From contig NZ_CP024628.1 in assembly GCF_024449095.1 (NCBI RefSeq), forward strand, positions 1,426,001 to 1,490,000: 64,000 bases of DNA, given 5' to 3'. This document shows positions 26,701 to 32,411 of the stretch, piece by piece; the stretch's first letter is position 1, and each line of letters starts with the position of its first letter. The notes under the pieces were generated by a model. That model saw nothing but the letters and a program-made list of their open reading frames with translations, was not told where the DNA came from and made no database searches. Source of the DNA: Vibrio coralliilyticus (GTDB taxonomy: Bacteria > Pseudomonadota > Gammaproteobacteria > Enterobacterales > Vibrionaceae). The translations under genes and the position numbers were made by a program.

Positions 26701-27272
26701 GCTTCTTGTGCCTGACCGCGGCTGTCTTTACCTAGTTCAGGGTCTTCACTTTCACTCATCAGATACTGAGTAAAATTCACCCCTTGAACCTCGTATTCGT
26801 CGAGCTCTTTAGTCATGTGGTCATAAACATATAACCAACCGTCTCTTAGCTGCCTCAGCGTATAGCCTAAACCTGAATCTGAACTGTATTTTGTTGAACC
26901 TTTACCCTTCCAACCCTCAGGCAGCCCATATGGTTTGGTTGCGGGCTCTGCCTCTGGATCGTCGATTTCGTCGATGGCGTAACGCACAGGAACAATATTG
27001 ATCGTCTCCCCTTCTACCTCTTTTTTCTTCAGGTTGAGCTTTTCTGCGGGCACGTCTTGTTCAGGTGGCTCAATTTTTTCAGTTCCACCTTCCCAAAACA
27101 TGCTGTGCTCAGGCGGAGAACCTGCCAAATCATCCGAGGGGATATCAGATTTCTGGTTCAATGACGCCAATGTGCCATCTTGGTCGTACGCCGAAACAGC
27201 GTCATCATGACTAAAAGGTTGATTATTCCAAAACATGGATGTCTTAGGGGGAAGGGGGTTATGGTTACTCAT
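23709..27272 (-). CDS. VasX-like pore-forming toxin (type VI effector family)
   Basis: 1187 residues. The region ~90-215 matches the VasX N-terminal domain: IVPVRYAIDEIDDP, then LRQLRDGWLYVYDH (143-150 RDGWLYVY), which also fits the hRxGhhYh core of MIX-type effectors. A long helical middle (~330-780) leads to about five hydrophobic segments between ~790 and ~977 (GGLGFIGLLFNLISF, WLGMTAALGLLATG, FSTGVLAIAAVIYIGTSLLL), consistent with colicin-like pore formation in a target inner membrane. A soluble tail follows. The N-terminus carries a repeated PPxxSMFW motif (residues 8-15 and 53-60) before the VasX domain, with no obvious counterpart in VasX. No type VI core genes are in the window; the gene lies directly downstream of the reb cluster. 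Confidence 0.85.
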   Translation of the reverse strand: MSNHNPLPPKTSMFWNNQPFSHDDAVSAYDQDGTLASLNQKSDIPSDDLAGSPPEHSMFWEGGTEKIEPPEQDVPAEKLNLKKKEVEGETINIVPVRYAIDEIDDPEAEPATKPYGLPEGWKGKGSTKYSSDSGLGYTLRQLRDGWLYVYDHMTKELDEYEVQGVNFTQYLMSESEDPELGKDSRGQAQEAKPYITYPTKTAISCVFSKHRWSWESYERVRAGEAKNGQFMSTRALKLPEASDVGDIELLSQVADIEDSVINDHRFANSSVLTSLDSEYPDLEVKPVASAAEIKSTLPPDEAACIMAIDDYLAEGRDVSAYFVGVASPYRLFEEQYTSQWALMQTAMQLCMFGSKDDLDMPSIVKRRGQELEFYKDLSSYYSSRSLVDMAKRNEAYPGQFNEVNKELNKLYGSNMSSTMESREAYFQEKYCVSPTRLKSYETWAATDKWRKMLDWQRMFSEMEELTNKREELFEPVTKVREDFRKTLEKLSPRRIEWLMDLWDRETQEELLHYHMQIVEAVTFIQHEEDQAFIAAEFSKPTTIIPLNTSGFSRELFNILGSAIPMSIDDAATASAQQQTEPSIQDKFASAASNWGSATGIYSKLVDFLTNEDVYGSELLKPLSDGAKNIHLLINEFVEALSLAAPKTSASFIAQASVLVLSAVAPTATANTTYMRMAMAERLALKMGLEVPTDYSTKFVEWRDKIKRNEAILKESKAIVDAFNRNDKSVSKSAFKTAREKYANAKKVLRASMLEYPQKIVLPKDFASAMANVRLDILKGKIDRLGDYYKSVGGLGFIGLLFNLISFHDALDDAFEDDFVQTDEYLAIIQTGMYSLSAVVGIRTGQVWTAVLSNDLVRKNSLRVLMNNRDFFDIRPGMLRALNVFNKWLGMTAALGLLATGTEMFRVYKKLTKSKGQEQVLYSAQMGSLLATSFVLGIQTVGFTGVLPLSLTLGMFSTGVLAIAAVIYIGTSLLLEAEKKDSYQKWLSELPWGTSPNRKHWSYQNKYNFTSQDDIQLVIDALCELEKVIEQPVISQYPINKIEPNSQGPAAAIVTQTGVKVEVNLPRLPRVDAIKLYLEPEPLTDEDIKVIIPDDADDAGDTDGTGETKESYTHLQIVLPVEGQKYLTIKIEYVTLAADADKEKIHNSYLYQHAIKDKAIYTAEFDRDKVTLYDSKLSPNYQVVPLRG

Positions 27273-27434
27273 GCTTACACCAGACGAAGAAAATATCGGA
27301 TTAAAGCAAATGCCATACCAAATATTTTTTAATTAAAATTCAATAAGTTAATTTTTTCCGCCGTCCTCCGTGACACAATATTTCGTTAAATCGTACAATA
27401 AATGGTTTTTTCTCACCATTTTTTGTGTCATCCA

Positions 27435-27701
27435 CTAACCAAACTTCTTCGCCACTTCAGCCGCTTTGCTACCTAGCTCAGCAAAGTTGGCGGTCCCTTT
27501 TTCCATGATTTTCTGTGCTTGTTCAATCACCTGCACGTATTTGGGATCACCAGTGGCAAGAAGTTCAGACAAAGCAACACCGATAGCGGTGGTACTAATG
27601 GTGTTGAGATTGCGCAGGTTGTCAGCCGCATCTTGCACGGCAATGGCAGTGGATTGAGCGACCGATTGTTTGGCCTTGTCAGTCGTGCTCTCATTCGACA
27701 T
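27435..27701 (-). CDS. RebB-family (killing trait) protein
   Basis: 88 residues. Contains the Reb-like helix QSVAQSTAIAVQDAADNLRNLNTISTTAIGVALSELLATGDPKY, closely matching the paralogue at 29048-29341, including the shared LLxTGDPKY. Reb proteins polymerise into R-bodies, coiled protein ribbons. It is the last reb-like gene of the run. The VasX-like gene follows after ~160 nt. In this subgroup the N-terminus differs from the canonical VTDSVTQ motif of other members. Confidence 0.75.
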   Translation of the reverse strand: MSNESTTDKAKQSVAQSTAIAVQDAADNLRNLNTISTTAIGVALSELLATGDPKYVQVIEQAQKIMEKGTANFAELGSKAAEVAKKFG

Positions 27702-27714
27702 TGGCGGTTATCCG

Positions 27715-27906
27715 TTAGCCGCCTTTTTTGAGGATCAATGCACATGCCGTCGAGGTCGAAGCATTACTGATGGCTTGCATACCTTGCTGTATGGTGACGG
27801 CATTTTGCATATGCAGACCCATAGTGTCTGACATGGCTGACTCCGTCAGTTGATCGATCATCTCTGATACTTGTTTAAGATCTTCAGCACCCTTCTTGTC
27901 ACTCAT
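27715..27906 (-). CDS. Short RebB-family protein
   Basis: 63 residues, one of the shortest Reb-like members. The segment LTESAMSDTMGLHMQNAVTIQQGMQAISNASTSTACALIL resembles the Reb central helix (MGN..NA..QQQ...), and its SDTMGLHMQNAV matches the paralogue at 28533-28961 (ADTLGLSMHNAV). Followed by the 27435 gene after 13 nt. The family call rests on this alignment by eye. Confidence 0.7.
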   Translation of the reverse strand: MSDKKGAEDLKQVSEMIDQLTESAMSDTMGLHMQNAVTIQQGMQAISNASTSTACALILKKGG

Positions 27907-27926
27907 GATTCACTCCTAAAACAAAA

Positions 27927-27951
27927 GGCCAATGTCATAATTGAATTGGCC
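27927..27951 (-). terminator. Intercistronic hairpin with T-run (attenuator-like)
   Basis: On the minus strand GGCCAAT-(11 nt)-ATTGGCC is followed by TTTTGTTTT, between two reb genes. It could terminate part of the transcription or stabilise the upstream transcript, reducing expression of the last two reb genes and the downstream toxin. Confidence 0.55.
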
Positions 27952-27998
27952 GTTGGGTCAACTGGTACGGTTGGCAAGAAAACCAAAGCGCAATAACG

Positions 27999-28271
27999 TT
28001 ATTCTTCGTCTTTTTCGACGATTGCTTCTGTAGCTCGCCCGAGTACCGCTGTTCCAATCGCTGTTAGTGCGTTAACGCCCTGCACCGTCGCAGCCTGCAT
28101 ACCAATATTGGCCTGCTGCTGTGCTGATGTCGCATTATTGTTCAGGTTCGACATCGCTAAGCCCATAGAGGTAAACAAATTACCCATTGCATTAGCCGGT
28201 GATCCCGCCAGTACTTGAGTATTGGTTTGAGTTACGGAGTCTGTGATCTGCTCGTTGACTTTTTTCGGCAT
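27999..28271 (-). CDS. RebB-family (R-body) protein
   Basis: 90 residues with the canonical Reb pattern: VNEQITDSVTQTNTQVLAG, then AMGNLF, NNNATSAQQQANI and a C-terminal AATVQGVNALTAIGTAVLGRATE. This is the Pfam RebB ('Killing trait') layout found in R-body structural proteins. It is 11 nt downstream of the coiled-coil gene and upstream of an attenuator-like hairpin. A short acidic tail ends the protein. Confidence 0.85.
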   Translation of the reverse strand: MPKKVNEQITDSVTQTNTQVLAGSPANAMGNLFTSMGLAMSNLNNNATSAQQQANIGMQAATVQGVNALTAIGTAVLGRATEAIVEKDEE

Positions 28272-28282
28272 GATAACCTCAC

Positions 28283-28546
28283 TTATTGAATTTCATTTGG
28301 AAGCAGCTCCTGCAGCTGCTGATTGATTTTGCTGATTTCTTGCTCAAGTTGACCCTCAATATTATCCAGCATGCCTGTGACTGCATTTTCCACTTCATCG
28401 ATAGACTCTTTTACCTGACCGGAGCCAAAGCGCTTCTGCGAGTCAGCAATAAGCTTCTGAACATCCTGCTGTTGCTGCGCGGTAAAGGACTCAATCTGTT
28501 TAAGCTGTTCATTGACATCAAACTTGATTGGATCATTGCTGGCCAT
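28283..28546 (-). CDS. Coiled-coil protein within the reb cluster
   Basis: 87 residues from the ATG at 28546 (GGGG six bases upstream). Gln/Glu-rich and helical (QIESFTAQQQQDVQKLIADSQKRF, then IEGQLEQEISKINQQLQEL). It lacks the Reb VTDSVTQ and QGVN signatures, so it is not a clear paralogue. It overlaps the upstream reb gene's 3' end by 14 bases, so they are co-translated. It may act as an assembly helper or scaffold for the R-body-like polymer, by inference from position only. Confidence 0.72.
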   Translation of the reverse strand: MASNDPIKFDVNEQLKQIESFTAQQQQDVQKLIADSQKRFGSGQVKESIDEVENAVTGMLDNIEGQLEQEISKINQQLQELLPNEIQ

Positions 28547-28961
28547 CACTCGCCCCTTTATCTCTCTTCAGAAAGCGCAGCAAACTAAATGAACGCTTCT
28601 TCTCTTCATCGCCTTCTTGAATGTCTTCCGAGCCACCTTCTTCTCTACCCAGTCGGTGACTGGCATCAACAAAAATGGCGGGCTCGGTTTTAGGCTCCAC
28701 TTTCGCCTCAACCGTCGGTCGAGTCTGAGTCTGGAGCAATCGGGCACAGGCGTTGGTTACCGATGCCGCGGTGGTCATTTGTGATTGCTGTTGGGTGCTA
28801 ACCGCGTTATGCATAGACAAACCCAGCGTATCAGCCAAGGTGGTTTCCAACAGGCTGGTTGGCTGTGACGAAAACCCCTGCAGCGTATTAAATTGGTCAA
28901 TCGTATTTTGCGAGAGCTCTTGTTCGAACTCATTTTCGAATCTTGTATCCTGCTCTTTCAT
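28533..28961 (-). CDS. Extended RebB-like protein with charged C-terminal tail
   Basis: 142 residues from the ATG at 28961, which has AAGGAG ideally placed; upstream in-frame codons to 28985 are less likely. The Reb-like helix spans ~35-80 (LLETTLADTLGLSMHNAVSTQQQSQ, then ASVTNACARLL). A ~65-residue tail follows, rich in Glu, Lys and Arg (EKKRSFSLLRFLKRDK). This makes it the longest reb member here. The tail has an amphipathic basic helix that could contact membrane or DNA; this is speculative. Its 3' end overlaps the coiled-coil gene. Confidence 0.72.
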   Translation of the reverse strand: MKEQDTRFENEFEQELSQNTIDQFNTLQGFSSQPTSLLETTLADTLGLSMHNAVSTQQQSQMTTAASVTNACARLLQTQTRPTVEAKVEPKTEPAIFVDASHRLGREEGGSEDIQEGDEEKKRSFSLLRFLKRDKGASDGQQ

Positions 28962-29047
28962 GTTCACTCCTTGCGATGCCTTCAACAGGCGCTGAAACGG
29001 ATGCTGAACTCACAAACCTGAAATGGAAATGAGAAGAACAGCGATAT

Positions 29048-29341
29048 CTACTGAGAGCGGTCGTGCAGCACTGTTGCGACTTTTTCGCCTACCACACCAA
29101 AGTTCTCGGCGCCATTTGTCACCACTTTTTGCGCTTGGTTGATGATGTCCATGTATTTGGGATCCCCAGTTTCCAATAGCTGACTGAGTGCTGTACCAAT
29201 GGCCGTGGTGCTCAATGTGTTCAGGTTGCGCAGATTATCTGTTGCGTCTGCAAGTGCCATGGCAGTGGATTGCGCCACAGATTGATTCGCAGCATGGAAT
29301 GCTGACTCTGCCTGCTCAGGGGGTGTGTTTACCGTTTTCAT
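29048..29341 (-). CDS. RebB-family protein, LLxTGDPKY subgroup
   Basis: 97 residues. AANQSVAQSTAMALADATDN followed by LRNLNTLSTTAIGTALSQLLETGDPKY pairs it with the shorter paralogue at 27435-27701. Same predicted helical hairpin as other Reb proteins. Preceded on its strand by a 12-bp intercistronic hairpin. No signal peptide. Confidence 0.75.
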   Translation of the reverse strand: MKTVNTPPEQAESAFHAANQSVAQSTAMALADATDNLRNLNTLSTTAIGTALSQLLETGDPKYMDIINQAQKVVTNGAENFGVVGEKVATVLHDRSQ

Positions 29342-29359
29342 TCACATCTCCTTCAAAGA

Positions 29360-29391
29360 CACCTTTGCCAGCCATTAGACTGACAAAGGTG
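29360..29391 (-). other. Intercistronic hairpin in the reb operon
   Basis: CACCTTTGYCAG and CTGRCAAAGGTG form an almost perfect 12-bp stem with an 8-nt loop between two reb genes. No T-run follows, so it is more likely an mRNA-stabilising or ratio-setting element than a terminator. Confidence 0.5.
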
Positions 29392-29400
29392 CGTACGGCA

Positions 29401-29664
29401 TTACGAGTCTTTTTCGATGATGCCTTCTGCGCTTCGGCCAACAACCGAAGAGCCGATTGACATAAGCGAGTTAACGCCTTGGACAGTCGCAGCCTGCATT
29501 GTGATTTGTGCTTGTTGCTGACCGCTTGTCGCGTTATGAGCAGCAGTGCCTAACGCTTGGCTGGTAGACATTAGCAAGTTACCCATTGCCATTGCCGGAG
29601 TTTCACCAACCACTTTTGTGTTCACCTGTGTTACTGAGTCTGTTACTTGTTCATTAACTGGCAT
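29401..29664 (-). CDS. RebB-family (R-body) protein
   Basis: 87 residues, canonical Reb: PVNEQVTDSVTQVNTKVVGE, PAMAMGNLLMSTSQAL, NATSGQQQAQI, AATVQGVNSLMSIGSSVVGR. Nearly identical to its neighbour at 29718-29978, differing at only a few positions, so a recent tandem duplication is likely. Reb proteins of this type form the R-body ribbon. Confidence 0.88.
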   Translation of the reverse strand: MPVNEQVTDSVTQVNTKVVGETPAMAMGNLLMSTSQALGTAAHNATSGQQQAQITMQAATVQGVNSLMSIGSSVVGRSAEGIIEKDS

Positions 29665-29717
29665 TGTTTCGTTCCTTATTTGTTGTTAACAATTAGTTTT
29701 TCCAACTTGGCTATCAA

Positions 29718-29978
29718 TTAGCCTTTTTCGATGATGCCTTCAGCACCACGGCCAATGACCGAAGAACCGATTGCCATCAAAGAGTTCACACCTTGTACTG
29801 TTGCAGCCTGCATAGTGATTTGTGCTTGCTGCTGTGCAGCCGTCGCGTTGTGAGCAGCATTACTCAAAGCGTGGCTGGTAGACATCAACAGGTTGCCCAT
29901 GGCCATAGCGGGTGTTTCACCAACCACTTTCGTGTTCACCTGTGTTACCGAGTCTGTTACTTGTTCATTAACTGGCAT
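29718..29978 (-). CDS. RebB-family (R-body) protein, tandem duplicate
   Basis: 86 residues, with the same VTDSVTQVNTKVVGETPAMA opening as the 29401 gene and only a few substitutions across the rest (for example SHALSNAAHNATAAQQQ in place of SQALGTAAHNATSGQQQ). AGGAG-like GGAGCAAATT precedes the ATG. The near-identity suggests either recent duplication or gene conversion that maintains a major structural subunit. Confidence 0.88.
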   Translation of the reverse strand: MPVNEQVTDSVTQVNTKVVGETPAMAMGNLLMSTSHALSNAAHNATAAQQQAQITMQAATVQGVNSLMAIGSSVIGRGAEGIIEKG

Positions 29979-30001
29979 AATTTGCTCCTAATTTCAGTTA
30001 A

Positions 30002-30268
30002 TTAGCTTGCGCTAGGTTCTAGGATGAGTTCGACACTACGGCCAATAACCGCGGTACCTGTAGCGAGTAAAGAATTCACTCCCTGCACTGTCGAAGACTG
30101 ATGGACCAAAGTGGCTTGCTGGTTTGCCCCTGTACTGTTGAGAGCAGAGATGCCCATTGCCTGACTGGTTGAAAGCAACAGGTTTCCACCCGCAACAGCA
30201 GGGGTGTCGCCCACTACTTCGGTGTTTACTTGCGTCACAGAATCAGTGACCGCATCATTTACTGGCAT
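30002..30268 (-). CDS. RebB-family (R-body) protein
   Basis: 88 residues from the ATG at 30268, which has AAAGGAG about 8 nt upstream; the frame runs further up to 30304 without a better start. The Reb pattern is full: VNDAVTDSVTQVNTEVVGDTPA, GGNLLLSTSQAM, NSTGANQQATL, STVQGVNSLLATGTAVIGR. More divergent than the tandem pair. Short acidic C-terminus. Confidence 0.87.
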   Translation of the reverse strand: MPVNDAVTDSVTQVNTEVVGDTPAVAGGNLLLSTSQAMGISALNSTGANQQATLVHQSSTVQGVNSLLATGTAVIGRSVELILEPSAS

Positions 30269-30320
30269 ATCAAATGCTCCTTTGCTGGTTAAGAAGCGCA
30301 GCATTGCACTTCAAAACTGA

Positions 30321-30521
30321 CTAAGATCCTTTTGCTGCAATGGAATAAATCAACCCGGAACCTAACGCCGTATTTGTGACCACTATGGTCTGAATTTGCT
30401 GCTGAGCGTGTGTGGCATTTTGTGAAGCTTTCCCTAACGAATCGGCCACCATATTGAGATACATATTGCGCGATGTAGTCGGGGTAAATTGACTCAGCAT
30501 TTTCTCGATGTTGATTTCCAT
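30321..30521 (-). CDS. Short RebB-like protein, first gene of the reb run
   Basis: 66 residues. After MEINIEKMLSQF it has YLNMVADSLGKASQNATHAQQQIQTIVV, similar to the Reb NATxxQQQxQI block, ending in a hydrophobic helix. It lacks the VTDSVTQ start, so it is a reduced member. It is the first reb-like gene after the regulator, 101 nt downstream of the regulator's stop, so the promoter of the reb operon may lie within that gap or upstream of the regulator. Confidence 0.72.
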   Translation of the reverse strand: MEINIEKMLSQFTPTTSRNMYLNMVADSLGKASQNATHAQQQIQTIVVTNTALGSGLIYSIAAKGS

Positions 30522-30622
30522 TGCAGAGGCTCTTGAAGTTCGTCTCTATGCTTTCCATATTAGGAAGAAGTCCGCTGTATAACTTGGTCAAATCCCTCAA
30601 GAATTGCGGCCTTTTCACCAAC

Positions 30623-31834
30623 TTAGGTCGCGTTAGAAAAGCGTACTTTGTCTCTTTCTTTTTGACGGTACTGGCGAGGTGTGCAGCCAACATTACGCTT
30701 GAACATTTTCTCGAAGTGGCTCAGATCACCGAACCCAGATTGCAAACACACTTCTGTCACTTTCATCATTGGTGATTCATCAATCATCTGCTTGGCATAG
30801 CGGATACGAACTTTCACCAATAGCGACTTGAACGAAAATCCAATGTGCTGTCGGAATAGATAAGACAGGTGAGATTGGCTGGTATACGCCGAATTGGAGA
30901 GATCAGCGAGAGTCAGTTCTTCAGTGAAGTTGTTACTCATATAATTGAGCGCTTTAAGTAACCCAGGATGGAGGTGGCGAAAACCACTAAACTCTTGGCT
31001 TAGCACAGCTTCGACAATGTCGAAGGTTTCACTTTCTGGAAAAAGATCGAGATTTTGAATATCTGTGACATCAATGTCGTTACCACAGCAGGAAGCCAAC
31101 GTCACAACAACGCGCTGTAACTGCTCAACATTCCCCGGCCAGTGATATTTATGCAGCAGTTGAATCGCTTCAGGAGTAAATCGGGTTGTAGTGAAAGACT
31201 GGATCTTGTTGAGGATGTGATCAATATGATTAGAAAGGTCTTGCTTCCGTTCTCTAACAGGGGGGATATGGAGTTCTAAATGAGGAATTTCTGTACCGAG
31301 TAATTTGGCGAGAAATTGCCGATTCCCTCCAGCACTATTCAGTGATTCTGTACAGGAAATGATCAACTGGACTTTTTTTTCGGCCAAACTGCGTTGAAAC
31401 TCCTCTTGGCTGAATAAAGTGGTCAAGTAGTCTTTCTTCTCTTGTGGTAGAACATCCACTTCTGACAAATATAAAGTGCCTTGTTTCGCTTGATTCAGGC
31501 TACTTTCCAGATACGCTTTAAACTGCGATTGATTGTGGATAGTCGGCGGAATAAGAATGAAGCGCCCTTTACCTTCCGGTCTATTAAGATGGATAAGAGA
31601 AGCAATGGAACGCTTTTCGGTACCACTTTCTCCGCTAATAAACACTGGATAGCTGGTTCGCGCAGCAAACTCAATCTGACTTTGAATTCTCTGTATTGAA
31701 GGGGATAAGCCTAGCAGAGGGTAATCTGCTCCACTTCTATTTACAGAATGATGTGGAAATGAATTGTAGTTATTAAGTACCGCAGGATGGCCTTTTAAAA
31801 CCGTACCTGTATTGGCATAGCTCAGCTCTGACAT
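30623..31834 (-). CDS. AAA+ (degenerate sigma54-activator type) / AraC HTH regulator
   Basis: About 403 residues from the ATG at 31834 (AAGGA upstream); the frame is open to 31936 without support. Residues ~35-260 follow the NtrC-type AAA+ domain: GESGTEKR (68-75) replaces Walker A GESGTGKE, the GAFTGA loop is absent (the sequence runs straight to QGTLYLSEVD), and HWPGNVEQLQRVV keeps the C-terminal arginine-finger region. Residues ~290-395 are a clear AraC helix-turn-helix pair (LADLSNSAYTSQSHLSYLFRQHIGFSFKSLL, CLQSGFGDLSHFEKMFKRNVG). It therefore probably cannot contact sigma54 and instead binds through the AraC domain. Its position directly upstream of the reb run suggests it controls that operon. 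Confidence 0.82.
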   Translation of the reverse strand: MSELSYANTGTVLKGHPAVLNNYNSFPHHSVNRSGADYPLLGLSPSIQRIQSQIEFAARTSYPVFISGESGTEKRSIASLIHLNRPEGKGRFILIPPTIHNQSQFKAYLESSLNQAKQGTLYLSEVDVLPQEKKDYLTTLFSQEEFQRSLAEKKVQLIISCTESLNSAGGNRQFLAKLLGTEIPHLELHIPPVRERKQDLSNHIDHILNKIQSFTTTRFTPEAIQLLHKYHWPGNVEQLQRVVVTLASCCGNDIDVTDIQNLDLFPESETFDIVEAVLSQEFSGFRHLHPGLLKALNYMSNNFTEELTLADLSNSAYTSQSHLSYLFRQHIGFSFKSLLVKVRIRYAKQMIDESPMMKVTEVCLQSGFGDLSHFEKMFKRNVGCTPRQYRQKERDKVRFSNAT

Positions 31835-32411
31835 TGTAATTATTCCTTTATTTAAATGTAGTCTCAGACGTCGAGCTTCTATGCTAAGGGGAACCCTCCT
31901 AGGTAAATTGGTGTTATTAGCTAAATTCGCGGCCAAAGCAATGAGAAACTCGTTGAATATGAGGTAGCTAGCATTTACAAAGGCATAGTGAATGTGTTAA
32001 CAAGGGTAATCAATGCCTGACAAGCAGGGAGTAGATAGCGGCAAAAAAACTGGGATTATTGTCGAAAAATGATGAGAGCTGTGACCAGTGTGACAACTTC
32101 GATAGTGCATAAACATTGATTATCTATGCAAAGATAGAGTCATCCGACCTCTATATGCATATGATTTCTCAAGTAATGAGAATGACCTATTTTTTAACAC
32201 CCAACACTTCAAACGTTAAATTTGAAAACATTCAGATAAAACAACCTGCCAATTTTGTTACCACAGGGTTAAACACCAATATAATCCAGTGATAAAGATC
32301 ACATCTACAAATCTATCAGCGCATTTTATTTTCTTTTTTTTCACTTCGGCTGATAACCTCCTGCACGCCTTGAAGTGAACTCAAGGTGCATAACTATAAG
32401 GAGTGTTCACT
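31835..32411. other. Divergent intergenic region, 577 bp
   Basis: AT-rich region between the AraC/AAA regulator and the dicarboxylate/amino-acid symporter. It contains a CRP-like palindrome at 32288-32303 and short palindromes such as ATATGCATAT near 32155. No RNA gene or convincing reading frame was seen. Confidence 0.5.
32288..32303. promoter_or_regulatory. CRP-like site upstream of symporter
   Basis: AGTGA-TAAAGA-TCACA differs from the CRP consensus TGTGA-N6-TCACA at one position. It lies about 109 nt upstream of the symporter ATG, compatible with activation. C4-dicarboxylate transporter genes are commonly CRP-controlled. Confidence 0.65.

Noticed and set aside
27435..30521. Repeated sequence in the reb run considered as a CRISPR or tandem-repeat array
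   Set aside because: The repetition is at protein level between paralogous genes with separate ribosome binding sites; spacing is irregular.
30289..30693. 134-codon minus-strand frame overlapping the first reb gene and the regulator
   Set aside because: Overlaps two better supported genes and has no start signal.
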